43,577 nt of DNA from Pirellulales bacterium. GTDB lineage: Bacteria; Planctomycetota; Planctomycetia; Pirellulales; DATAWG01. The first letter of the stretch is position 1, and every line of letters starts with the position of its first letter. The notes below the pieces were generated by a model. The model was not told where the DNA came from. It searched no databases and saw only the letters and a list, made by a program, of their open reading frames with translations. This document shows, piece after piece, positions 27,263 through 35,043 of the stretch. A program made the translations under genes and the position numbers. The stretch spans positions 1-43,577 of the forward strand of contig DATAWG010000039.1 in NCBI GenBank assembly GCA_036267355.1, written 5' to 3'.

Positions 27263-28159
27263 ATGGAAAAGCGGCAATACGGCAAGACCGATATGCAGGT
27301 GAGCGTGCTCGGTTTCGGCGGGGCCGAGATCGGGTTCGAGGAAGCGACCCCCGACACCGTCGGCCGCTTGCTCAGCGACGCACTCGACGCCGGGCTGAAT
27401 GTGATCGACACGGCCGAGTGCTACATGAATAGCGAAGAGTTGATCGGCAACGCCGTGGGCAGCCGGCGCGACGAATTTCATCTGTTCACGAAATGTGGGC
27501 ATCCAGAATCGCCAGGCGTCGGCGATTGGCGCCCCGAGTCGCTTTTGCAGAGCATCGAGCGAAGCTTGAAGCGGCTGCACACCGATCGAGTCGATCTTGT
27601 GCACCTGCATAGCTGCTCGGAGGCCGAGCTGCGCAAGGGAGACGTGATCGCGGCGTTGCAGAAGGCTCGCGAAAAGGGCTACACGCGCTACCTCGGCTAT
27701 AGCGGCGACGCCCAGGCGGCGAAGTATGCCGTCGAATGCGGTGCGTTCGATTCGCTGCAAACATCGCTCAGCGTCTTCGATCAACAATCGATCGAACTGA
27801 CATTGCCGCTGGCCCGAGAGCGGCAGATGGGCGTGATCGCCAAACGGCCGATCGGCAATGCCGTCTGGCGATATCCGAGCCGGCCCGACAACACCTATCA
27901 TCAACCCTATTGGGACCGAGCGCAAAAGTTGAAATATGATTTTGCGAGCGGCGACGCTCGGCAAGCGGCAGCCATCGCGCTAAGGTTTACGCTAAGCGTG
28001 CCGGGAGTTTGCACGGCGATCGTCGGCACAAAGCATCCGGGCCGGTGGCGCGAAAACGCGGCATTGCTCGAAGCCGGACTATTGCCCAAAGATCAATTCG
28101 AGCCAATCCGCGCCCGTTGGCACGAGTGCGCCGAATCGAATTGGATCGGGCAAGTGTAG
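27263..28159 (+). CDS. Aldo/keto reductase, second paralogue
   Basis: 298 residues from ATG 27263, chosen because GGAG at 27251-27254 sits 8 bases upstream and the family N-terminus (EKRQYGKTDMQVSVLGFGGA) begins there. Upstream in-frame starts at 27173 (touching the outer repeat arm) and 27245 are less likely. The tetrad is complete: Asp49 and Tyr54 in VIDTAECYM, Lys77 in FTKCG, His116 in LVHLHSC. The C-terminus has AIVGTKHPGRWRENAALLEA. It belongs to a different subgroup from the reductase at 25054 (shorter, with a GYSGDAQAAKYAVECGAFD segment). Substrate unknown. Confidence 0.92.
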   Translation: MEKRQYGKTDMQVSVLGFGGAEIGFEEATPDTVGRLLSDALDAGLNVIDTAECYMNSEELIGNAVGSRRDEFHLFTKCGHPESPGVGDWRPESLLQSIERSLKRLHTDRVDLVHLHSCSEAELRKGDVIAALQKAREKGYTRYLGYSGDAQAAKYAVECGAFDSLQTSLSVFDQQSIELTLPLARERQMGVIAKRPIGNAVWRYPSRPDNTYHQPYWDRAQKLKYDFASGDARQAAAIALRFTLSVPGVCTAIVGTKHPGRWRENAALLEAGLLPKDQFEPIRARWHECAESNWIGQV

Positions 28160-28191
28160 CCGCACGTGGCTGCACGAGCCGTGCAGTGCGG
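28160..28191 (+). terminator. Terminator-like double hairpin after the aldo/keto reductase
   Basis: CTGCACG (28170-28176) pairs with CGTGCAG (28180-28186), and outer CCGCAC (28160-28165) with GTGCGG (28186-28191), starting right after the stop codon. No T tract follows. Confidence 0.4.
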
Positions 28192-28509
28192 GTGAACCGC
28201 AGAGCTTGGGCGATTTCCCGCCGAATTCGAGGCGGCACGCTGGCAGTGCAATCATCCGCTGCCAACTTCTCCTGGCCCACGATCTTCGGGCCATACAAGC
28301 GTTGCGATCCTATCGCCTTACCCCGTGAGGAAAGTCGGCCTGACCGAAATTTCCGTCACATTCGGCAAAATCGGTGCCGATAGAGCATTAGTAGACTCGC
28401 GCGGCCGCTCTCAGGGGGGAACCTGGGAAAAGCGATAGGGCCCAAGCGCCGTCGGTTCAATTTGCCGGCGATGCACCAGAGGCGAGCCGGTTTCTTGGGG
28501 GGATGAAAA
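28192..28509. other. Leader region of the trimeric autotransporter gene
   Basis: 318 bases without a gene. The last 150 bases hold G-runs (AGGGGGGAACCTGGG near 28415) and a small GCCG/CGGC hairpin, but no known riboswitch or promoter was recognised. CTTGGGGGG before 28504 could act in ribosome binding. Confidence 0.3.
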
Positions 28510-30411
28510 ATGCGAAAAAAGTGTTCCGACAGACGAATTGCCCAATTGCGAATCGCGCCATCCGTTTTGGCGGTCGCCGTCACCGCGATTGGACTTGCAA
28601 CGGCTCCGCGTTCGGCGATGGCACAGTTTCTCGGCGAAGACTTCGTCACCCAAACCGCCGACGGAGCCACGGCCGCAGGCACAAACGCGATGGCGGCAGG
28701 CTTCACCGCCACCGCGAGCGGGAACTTTAGCACCGCCCTTGGCTTTGGCAGCACCTCTGCGGGCAGCGACAGCACTGCCGTCGGTTTCACCAGCACAGCA
28801 GGCGGCATCAGCAGCACAGCCCTCGGCGATACCTCGATCGCCAGCAACACCAATAGCACCGCCGTCGGCCAGCTAAGCTTGGCCAGCGGCTCGAATAGCA
28901 CGGCCACTGGTCAGGCCAGTTCGGCGACCGGCGCCGATAGCTCGGCTTATGGCTTTACCAGCACCGCCTCGAACACCAATACCACCGCGCTCGGCGACAC
29001 CAGCACGGCCAGCGGCACCAATAGCACCGCCACCGGCCAAGGAAGCACCGCCGCAGGCAGCAGCAGCTCGGTATACGGCCAAGCCGCAACCGACAACACG
29101 AACAACAATGCGGCCGTGTTCGGCCAGGGAAGCAGTGCCACGGGAGCCAATGCGTCGGTATTCGGCCAGGGCAGCACCGCCGGCGCGAACGGCTCGGCGT
29201 TCGGTCAGGCCAGCAGTGCCGCGGGGGCCAATGGCTCCGCATTCGGCCAAGCCAGTTCGGCCGCCGGCATGGATAGCACGGCGATCGGTTACATCGCCTC
29301 GGCCAGCAACACCAACAGCACTGCCCTCGGCGACACCAGCGTCGCCAGCGGCACCAATAGCACGGCCACCGGCCAAGGCAGCACCGCGAGCAACTCGAAT
29401 ACTTCGGCCTATGGCCAAGCGAGCACCGCCGCTGGAGCAAACGGCTCCGCGTTTGGTCAGGCAAGCTCGGCCGCCGGCATGGATAGCACGGCGATCGGTT
29501 ATATCGCGTCGGCCAGCAACACGAATAGCACCGCGGTCGGCGACACCAGCGTGGCAAGCGGAGCGAACGGCTCGGCGTTCGGCCAGGCCAGCACCGCCGC
29601 TGGAGGCAACGGCTCGGCGTTCGGCCAGGGTAGTTCGGCCGCCGGCACCGACAGCACGGCTGTCGGTTATATCGCTTCGGCCAGCAACACGAACAGCACC
29701 GCGCTGGGCGACACCAGCGTGGCTAGCGGCACCAATAGCACCGCGGCCGGCCAGGGAAGCACCGCCAGCGGCGCCAATAGCTCGGCATACGGCCAGGCCA
29801 GCACCGCCGCGGGACCCAACGGCTCGGCATTCGGCCAGACCGCGTCGGCCGCCGGAACCGACAGCACCGCAATCGGATACGCCAGTTCGGCAAGCGCAAC
29901 CAATAGCACGGCTTTGGGCGACAGCGCCGTGGCCGCCTTCGCGAATTCGACGGCCATCGGCCAAGGCGCCGCCACCACGCGGGCCAACCAGATGGTGTTC
30001 GGCACCGCCGCCAACACCTACACCGCTCCCGGTATCACCTCGGCCGCCAGCGCCGCCGCCCAAACCGGCGCCACCCAATTGGTCACGTCCGATGCCAGCG
30101 GCAACTTGGCCACGGAGAGCGCGAGCACGATCGTCGCCAGCTCGCCGGCCTTCCAGAGCTTGCAGCAAGATGTGAAGAAGAACACGCAGGGCGTGGGCGT
30201 GGCAATCGCGATGGGCAGCGGCGTCGGCAGCTTGCCGCCAGGCCAAAATTTCGGCGTCGCGGTGAACTGGGGCACGTTCGAGGGCCTCAATGCCGTCGCC
30301 GCCTCGGGCACGGCCCGGCTCTACGACAGCCTGTATTTCAACGGCAGCGTGGGCGTCGGGTGCAACGAAGGCACCGTCGGCGGCCGCGCCGGTTTGGCTT
30401 ATTCGTGGTAA
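28510..30411 (+). CDS. YadA-type trimeric autotransporter (Hep_Hag head repeats)
   Basis: 633 residues. A long signal peptide (MRKKCSDRRIAQLR, then a hydrophobic stretch, cut after AMA near residue 38). Residues about 50-490 are head repeats of 14 residues of the type NSTAxGxxSxASGx, forming a left-handed parallel beta-roll in trimers. The DNA repeats with a 42-base unit. A neck-like segment VFGTAANTYTAPGITSAAS and VTSDASGNLATES follow. The last 75 residues (VGVAIAMGSGVGSLPPGQ, then FGVAVNWGTFEG, ending GGRAGLAYSW) fit the four-strand YadA membrane anchor with a terminal aromatic residue. No long coiled-coil stalk is visible. It should sit in an outer membrane as an adhesin. The anchor and neck resemble, from memory, alphaproteobacterial proteins; transfer is possible. 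Confidence 0.88.
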   Translation: MRKKCSDRRIAQLRIAPSVLAVAVTAIGLATAPRSAMAQFLGEDFVTQTADGATAAGTNAMAAGFTATASGNFSTALGFGSTSAGSDSTAVGFTSTAGGISSTALGDTSIASNTNSTAVGQLSLASGSNSTATGQASSATGADSSAYGFTSTASNTNTTALGDTSTASGTNSTATGQGSTAAGSSSSVYGQAATDNTNNNAAVFGQGSSATGANASVFGQGSTAGANGSAFGQASSAAGANGSAFGQASSAAGMDSTAIGYIASASNTNSTALGDTSVASGTNSTATGQGSTASNSNTSAYGQASTAAGANGSAFGQASSAAGMDSTAIGYIASASNTNSTAVGDTSVASGANGSAFGQASTAAGGNGSAFGQGSSAAGTDSTAVGYIASASNTNSTALGDTSVASGTNSTAAGQGSTASGANSSAYGQASTAAGPNGSAFGQTASAAGTDSTAIGYASSASATNSTALGDSAVAAFANSTAIGQGAATTRANQMVFGTAANTYTAPGITSAASAAAQTGATQLVTSDASGNLATESASTIVASSPAFQSLQQDVKKNTQGVGVAIAMGSGVGSLPPGQNFGVAVNWGTFEGLNAVAASGTARLYDSLYFNGSVGVGCNEGTVGGRAGLAYSW

Positions 30412-30485
30412 TTGGATCGCAGGGGAGCGCAATCGTCGTTGCCACGCCGCGAAGCGTGGGAGCGACGCGATGAAAGGAATCGGCG

Positions 30486-31046
30486 ATGACGACAATGAAA
30501 GCGGTGTGGCGAGCGTGGTCGGCGGCAGCGGTTGTGGCCGCTGGAATTTGGCTCCTTCCAAGCGCTGTCGACGCTCAAGCGCCGCGCCGCGATGGACAGC
30601 TCGACGTGCAAGAGATGCTGGTCAAGAACGCCATCACCGCCGTGAACCACGGCAATTTGACCGGCAATTACACCGTGCTCCGCGATCTCGGCGCGCCGAG
30701 CTTCCGCGAGCGGAATTCCGCCGCCCAGTTGGCCACGATCTTCCAGAAACTTCGCGACCAGAAATTCGATCTCAGTCCGATTCTCGTGCTGCAACCCGTC
30801 TACACCCAGCGGCCGGGAATCGACCAAGCGGGCGAACTGCTGCTGGTGGGCTACTTCCCGACGCAACCGATGCAAATCCAGTTTCGCCTGGCATTTCAAC
30901 ACGTCGGCGGCGGCTGGATGATCGACACCGTTTCGATCAGCACCGCGCCCGCCCCGCAGCAAATGTCGCAGATGCGACAGCCCATGCCCCCGGCGCCAGG
31001 CGCCCCCGTCTACTACGGCGTCCAACAAGCCGGCTACACCCGCTAA
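30486..31046 (+). CDS. Small secreted protein paired with the autotransporter
   Basis: 186 residues. Signal peptide: MTTMKAVWRAW, then SAAAVVAAGIWLLP and a likely cut after VDA. The mature part reads NAITAVNHGNLTGNYTVLRD, LGAPSFRERNSAAQLATIF, then LVLQPVYTQRPGIDQAG, FPTQPMQIQFRLAFQHV and WMIDTVSIST. The alternating helix and strand order suggests an NTF2-like or cystatin-like small domain; this is inference. The tail is proline- and methionine-rich. AAAGGAAT before ATG is a good ribosome binding site. It follows the autotransporter by 74 bases in the same direction and is probably co-transcribed. Similar small proteins with a TGNYTVLRDL motif are recalled from alphaproteobacteria. Confidence 0.8.
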   Translation: MTTMKAVWRAWSAAAVVAAGIWLLPSAVDAQAPRRDGQLDVQEMLVKNAITAVNHGNLTGNYTVLRDLGAPSFRERNSAAQLATIFQKLRDQKFDLSPILVLQPVYTQRPGIDQAGELLLVGYFPTQPMQIQFRLAFQHVGGGWMIDTVSISTAPAPQQMSQMRQPMPPAPGAPVYYGVQQAGYTR

Positions 31047-31067
31047 CCGCCTCTCCACTGGGGTGCC

Positions 31068-31132
31068 AAGCCCAGGGAAGGCCGCCCAAGATCTTCAACT
31101 GCCCAACCGCCACCCTCGGCCTTCCCTGGGTT
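31068..31132. repeat. CCAGGGAAGG inverted repeat, copy 3
   Basis: AAGCCCAGGGAAGGCC (31068-31083) and GGCCTTCCCTGGGTT (31118-31132) form an inverted repeat with a 34-base loop. It occupies the gap between the convergent stop codons at 31046 and 31141, so it may serve as a terminator in both directions. Confidence 0.8.
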
Positions 31133-31140
31133 CGCAGCGC

Positions 31141-32337
31141 TCACTCCGCGCCGCGCACAAACCCTTCAATCCGCGCAAACCCCTCGCGCAAATTCTCCAT
31201 GCTCGTGGCAAACGAAATCCGCGCGTAGCCTTCCGCGCCGAACGCCGATCCCATCACCGTGGCGACATTCTGCTGCTCCAACAGCGCCAAACACCACTCG
31301 GCCGAATTCTCGATCCGCTTGCCCACGTAGCTGCGGCCGAGATGTTCGCGAATATTGACAAACGCATAAAAAGCTCCAGCCATCTCCGTGCAGTGCAGGC
31401 CCGGAATCTCGCGAATCCGCCCCGCCACGAATTCGCGCCGTTTGGCAAACTCCGCGAGCATCCGTTCGACGCATTCCTGCGGTCCTTCCACGGCCGCCAA
31501 CGCGGCGTATTGGCTGATGCTCGAAGGGTTCGACGTCTCTTGGCTCTGCAAATCGGCCATCGCCACTGCGACATTCTTCGGCGACAGCGTCCAGCCGATT
31601 CGCCAACCCGTCATCGCGTATGCCTTGCTCACGCCGTTGACGACGATCGTGCGCTCTTGCAAGCCCGGGCGAACCGTCGGAAAACTGGCGAAGCGGTGCG
31701 GCGCGTAAATCAGCCGTTCGTAAATCTCGTCGCTGACCACGAGCAGATTCCGCTCGAGCACGATATCCGCCAGCGCCGCCAATTCCTCCGGCGTATAGAC
31801 GCTGCCGGTCGGGTTGCTGGGCGAGCAAAGTAGCAAAATGGTGGCTCGCGGCGACAGCGCGGCTCGCAATTGGCTGGGCGTGAGCTTGAAATCGTCTTCT
31901 TCGCGCGTCGGGATGATCTTCGGCGTCGCGCCGGTCAATTTCACCAGTTCGGCATAGCTGACCCAATACGGGGCCGGAATGATGACTTCGTCGCCCGGAT
32001 TGCAAAGCGCGGTGAAAACATTGTGCAGCGAATGCTTCGCGCCGTTGGAGATCACCACTTGATCGGGCGCGTAGGTCAAGCGGTGCCGTTTGCCATAGGC
32101 CGCAGCCACGGCTTGTTTCAACTCGATGATCCCGCTGGCGGCGGTGTAGTGCGTATGGCCGGCGCGCATGGCGGCGGTGGCCGCGTCGCAGATGTGCTGC
32201 GGCGTGGTGAAATCGGGCTCGCCGACGCTGAAATCGACAACCTTCTTGCCGCCCTTGGCAAGTTCCTTGGCCTTGGCAGCCATGGCTAGCGTAGCGGAGG
32301 GTTCGAGCGCTTGCAGAATTCGAGAGATCGCGGGCAT
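31141..32337 (-). CDS. aspC: Aspartate aminotransferase-type class I aminotransferase
   Basis: 398 residues, the normal size of subgroup Ib aspartate aminotransferases. PLP is held by Lys238 in NGVSKAYAMTGWRIG, with Asn175 (CSPSNPTGSVY), Asp203 and Tyr206 (VSDEIYERLIY) and Arg246. The substrate carboxylate arginine is in YARISFA near 375. Members of this subgroup can also accept prephenate, so arogenate synthesis is possible. SRILQALEPSATLAMAAKAK at the N-terminus fits the family and fixes the start. The symbol is by family, not by proven orthology. The gene follows the small membrane protein gene by 75 bases on the same strand. Confidence 0.92.
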   Translation of the reverse strand: MPAISRILQALEPSATLAMAAKAKELAKGGKKVVDFSVGEPDFTTPQHICDAATAAMRAGHTHYTAASGIIELKQAVAAAYGKRHRLTYAPDQVVISNGAKHSLHNVFTALCNPGDEVIIPAPYWVSYAELVKLTGATPKIIPTREEDDFKLTPSQLRAALSPRATILLLCSPSNPTGSVYTPEELAALADIVLERNLLVVSDEIYERLIYAPHRFASFPTVRPGLQERTIVVNGVSKAYAMTGWRIGWTLSPKNVAVAMADLQSQETSNPSSISQYAALAAVEGPQECVERMLAEFAKRREFVAGRIREIPGLHCTEMAGAFYAFVNIREHLGRSYVGKRIENSAEWCLALLEQQNVATVMGSAFGAEGYARISFATSMENLREGFARIEGFVRGAE

Positions 32338-32412
32338 AGGCAGCAGCCTGTCGGCTGAGAGCGTAAATACTAAAGAAACGAAGGAGATCGGTGGCGGCTG
32401 GGAGCCATGTTA

Positions 32413-32685
32413 CTAGCTGGCCGGATTATTTGCGGGCTTCTCCTCAAGCACCTTCGGAAACTTCTTATAAGCATCCTCATGCTTCTGCAGCGCATCGCCG
32501 AGCGCTTTGAGTTTCTCGACAACCTTAGCCCTCTGTTCGTCGTCGCGGGTTGGTCGAGTGGCTCGATAGTACGTGCCGGCGCAAGCCGCAAGAATCGCGA
32601 GGATCACGAGCAACCCCTCCACGCTAAATTGATACCACCGGCGGCGTGGCTTCAACGGTTCGGGGGAGGAGTAGGGGTCGGACAT
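32413..32685 (-). CDS. Small single-span membrane protein
   Basis: 90 residues: a proline-rich start (MSDPYSSPEPLKP), then RRRWYQFSVEGLLVILAILA with one membrane helix at about 18-40, then a charged helical tail (DEQRAKVVEKLKALGDALQKHEDAYKKF in two pieces). The RWYQFSxxxLL motif introduces a membrane helix in many planctomycete proteins of unknown function. No strong ribosome binding site is seen. It may be co-transcribed with aspC. Confidence 0.7.
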   Translation of the reverse strand: MSDPYSSPEPLKPRRRWYQFSVEGLLVILAILAACAGTYYRATRPTRDDEQRAKVVEKLKALGDALQKHEDAYKKFPKVLEEKPANNPAS

Positions 32686-32787
32686 GTTCGCATTCTAGCG
32701 GACAGCTAATCGCCTAGGAGATCAGCGGTCCGTCCTGGCCGATGGGCGCGGCCGCGCGCTCGAAGCCGTGGCGAAAAATCAAGCCGC

Positions 32788-32816
32788 TTGACGGAGTTCT
32801 CTAATCAAACGACAAT
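32788..32816 (+). promoter_or_regulatory. Possible promoter in the gap before ino1
   Basis: TTGACG (32788-32793), a 17-base spacer and GACAAT (32811-32816). The divergent 317-base gap 32686-33002 holds nothing else that could be recognised. If used, the leader of inositol-phosphate synthase would be about 180 bases. Confidence 0.35.
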
Positions 32817-33002
32817 CATAGTTTCTTCCGTGTTCGCGTCCAAGGGTCCGCAGGGAAACGCGGTGCATTTGCCCTCATACAACCGCTTCTTTCTCGCCGA
32901 CGCGCCGACACGAATCCCGCTTCGCTACCGCCGCTAGATTTCCCTCCCCGACAGCGGTTCCTGCTTCGTCCCTCAAGCCTACAGCCTCAAGCCTTCCCCC
33001 CC

Positions 33003-34232
33003 ATGCCTCGAATCGGACTCTGGTTGATCGGCGCCAAAGGCGGAGTTGCCACGACTGCTCTCACTGGCCTCGTGGCCCTGAAAAAAGGCCTGATGAGCGA
33101 GACGGGCTTGGTCAGCGCCCTGCCGCAGTTCCAATCGCTCGAATTGTTGGATTGGAAAGACCTCATCGTCGGCGGGCACGATATTCGCGCCGGCCGCCTG
33201 TTCGACGAAGCGATGCGGATGCACACTGAAAGCCGAGCCATCTCGGCCGAAATCCTGCACAAGTGTAAGCCAGACCTCGACAAGATCGAAAAGAACCTTC
33301 GGCCGGGCACGATCCACAACGTCGGCCCGACGATTTCCAAATTCGCCGAGCCGGCCGTGCAGTCGCGGCGCGAGACGCCCCGCGAGGCGATCAAGCGGCT
33401 GCAGGACGACATGGATTCGTTCCGCCGCCGCGAAAAGCTGGCCCATCTGATCGTGGTCTACGTTGCGTCGACCGAGCCGCCCGTCGATGCGTCGACGATT
33501 CCCGAGCGCTGGTCGCAGCTTGATAAACTGCTCGATCAGCCTAGAAAGTGCCCGCTCTCGGCCAGTTCGCTCTACGCCATTGCGGCGCTCGATTTAGGGG
33601 CCACGTTCATCAATTTCACGCCCTCCACAGGCGCCACGCCGCCGGCGATTCAAGAACTGGCCATCGAGCGCGGCACGCGCCACATGGGCTACGATGGCAA
33701 AACGGGCGAAACGCTGATGAAAAGCGTTCTGGCCCCGATGTTTGCCCATCGCAATCTGGAAGTGATGAGCTGGGTCGGCCACAACATCTTCGGCAACATG
33801 GACGGCAAGGTGCTCGACGACCCGACGAACAAGAAGAGCAAGGTCACGAGCAAAGACCGGCTGCTGGGCCAGATCCTCGGCTATCCGCCGCAGACGCTGG
33901 TGTCGATCGAATACATCGAGAGCCTCGGCGATTGGAAGACGGCCTGGGACCACATCCATTTCCGCGGTTTCTTGGGCACCCCGATGACGCTGCAATTCAT
34001 CTGGCAAGGCTGCGATTCGCTGCTGGCCGCCCCGCTGGTGCTCGATCTGGTCCGCTTCGCGGAGCGCGCATGGCGCCGCGGCGACGTGGGCGTCATGAAA
34101 TTTCTGGCTTCATTCTTCAAGAGCCCGCTGGGAACGAGCGAACACGATTTCGCCGTCCAATTCCAAGCCCTCCAAGCCTGGACCGCCGAAACCGCCGCCA
34201 AACCAACCCCCCGCAGCAAAAGCGCCGGTTGA
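33003..34232 (+). CDS. ino1: Inositol-3-phosphate synthase (myo-inositol-1-phosphate synthase)
   Basis: Converts glucose 6-phosphate to inositol 3-phosphate with NAD as internal redox cofactor. 409 residues, in the range of the shorter prokaryotic enzymes. Recognisable parts are the NAD-binding IGLWLIGAKGGVATTALTG at the N-terminus, IHNVGPTISKF, INFTPSTGATPPAIQELA and the active-site region GYDGKTGETLMKSVLAPMF near 228-246, followed by NLEVMSWVGHNIFGNMDGKV. The product may serve inositol lipids or an inositol-containing solute; no downstream enzyme is in the window. The RAYT element begins 24 bases after the stop. The extra C-terminal tail (KPTPRSKSAG) is not conserved in the family as far as known. 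Confidence 0.93.
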   Translation: MPRIGLWLIGAKGGVATTALTGLVALKKGLMSETGLVSALPQFQSLELLDWKDLIVGGHDIRAGRLFDEAMRMHTESRAISAEILHKCKPDLDKIEKNLRPGTIHNVGPTISKFAEPAVQSRRETPREAIKRLQDDMDSFRRREKLAHLIVVYVASTEPPVDASTIPERWSQLDKLLDQPRKCPLSASSLYAIAALDLGATFINFTPSTGATPPAIQELAIERGTRHMGYDGKTGETLMKSVLAPMFAHRNLEVMSWVGHNIFGNMDGKVLDDPTNKKSKVTSKDRLLGQILGYPPQTLVSIEYIESLGDWKTAWDHIHFRGFLGTPMTLQFIWQGCDSLLAAPLVLDLVRFAERAWRRGDVGVMKFLASFFKSPLGTSEHDFAVQFQALQAWTAETAAKPTPRSKSAG

Positions 34233-34255
34233 TGCATGTGGCGCCATTAAAGAGG

Positions 34256-35043
34256 AATTAAAGGGGACGGGAGTCATTATTGACTGTCCCACGCGGTTGC
34301 AGTACGCTACTTGAATGCCTCGACGTGCGAGAACTATCGTGGGCGGATACGCCTACCATGTGCTGAACCGGGCCAATGGCAGGCTGCGGCTGTTTAGGAA
34401 AGACGCCGACTTCGCCGCTTTCGACCAAATCGTCGAAGCAGCGCACGAGCACGTGCCGCTGCGGATCTTGGGATATGTCGTGATGGGCAATCATTGGCAT
34501 TTCGTGGTCTGGCCGCGGCGCGATCGCGGCCAAGAGGTGTCGGAATTCTTCCGCTGGCTAACGGTCACGCACGCCCAGCGCTGGCGGGCCCATCATAACA
34601 CGAGCGGCATGGGGCACGTCTACCAAGGCCGTTTCAAATCCTTTCCCGTGGCTGCCGACGAACACTTGCTCGGCGTCCTGCGATATGTCGAGCGTAACCC
34701 GCTGCGCGCGGGTTTGGTCCGCCGGGCGGAAAAATGGCGATGGGGCAGTTTGCATCGCCGCGTGTCAGGAACCGAGGCCGAAAGAAATCTGCTTGCCGAG
34801 CCGCCGGCTCCCTTGGGCGATGATTGGATCCGCCACGTGAACGCGCCCCAATCGAAGGCAGAACTCGATGCGATTCGCCGAGCGGTGAATCGTGGCCAGC
34901 CGTTCGGCGGCGAGCGGTGGACCGCGAAGGTGACCGGCCAACTCGGGCTGGCACACACCTTTCGCCCTCGCGGCCGTCCCAAGAAGCAGATTGCCGGCGT
35001 GCCTTCCGAACCGCGTAAAAAATGACTCCCGTCCCCTTTAATT
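34256..35043 (+). mobile_element. Complete RAYT element with perfect 23-bp terminal inverted repeats
   Basis: The left end (34256-34278, beginning AATTAAAGGGGACGGGAGTC) and right end (35021-35043) are exact reverse complements over 23 bases. Between them lies one transposase gene. The left end adds a short hairpin (GAGTCA TTAT TGACTG, 34271-34286), and ATTAAAGAGG directly upstream (34246-34255) is a near copy of ATTAAAGGGG in the repeat. The element separates ino1 from the epimerase gene, and its right end contains the epimerase start codon. Confidence 0.82.
34315..35025 (+). CDS. REP-associated tyrosine transposase (RAYT, Y1/IS200-like HUH family)
   Basis: 236 residues of the HUH single-strand transposase family. 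The metal-binding motif is GNHWHFVV (His60, His62). GHVYQGRFKSF (about 100-110) and LRYVERNPLRAGLV (about 122-135) are the RAYT signatures; Tyr124 is the likely nucleophile. The C-terminal HVNAPQSKAELDAIRRAVNR and RPRGRPKKQ segment is shared with the relic at 15-198. Start MPRRARTIVGGYAYHVLNRA fits the family; no clear Shine-Dalgarno. The TGA stop (35023-35025) overlaps the next gene's ATG (35022-35024), and both lie in the right terminal repeat. RAYTs are usually single-copy and move or maintain REP palindromes. Confidence 0.93.
   Translation: MPRRARTIVGGYAYHVLNRANGRLRLFRKDADFAAFDQIVEAAHEHVPLRILGYVVMGNHWHFVVWPRRDRGQEVSEFFRWLTVTHAQRWRAHHNTSGMGHVYQGRFKSFPVAADEHLLGVLRYVERNPLRAGLVRRAEKWRWGSLHRRVSGTEAERNLLAEPPAPLGDDWIRHVNAPQSKAELDAIRRAVNRGQPFGGERWTAKVTGQLGLAHTFRPRGRPKKQIAGVPSEPRKK

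Noticed and set aside
28327-28509. GAGGAAAGTC at 28327 as a possible RNase P RNA start
   Set aside because: The match is only 10 bases; the other conserved RNase P regions are missing and the gap is too short for the full RNA.
28700-29950. Regularly spaced repeats resembling a CRISPR array
   Set aside because: The repeats are in frame, code for the NSTAxG head motif, and have no unique spacers; no cas genes are near.
28873-30561. 562-codon minus-strand frame opposite the autotransporter
   Set aside because: It mirrors the 42-base repeats and encodes only Gly/Ala/Arg-rich repeats; the plus strand has the signal peptide, head and anchor.
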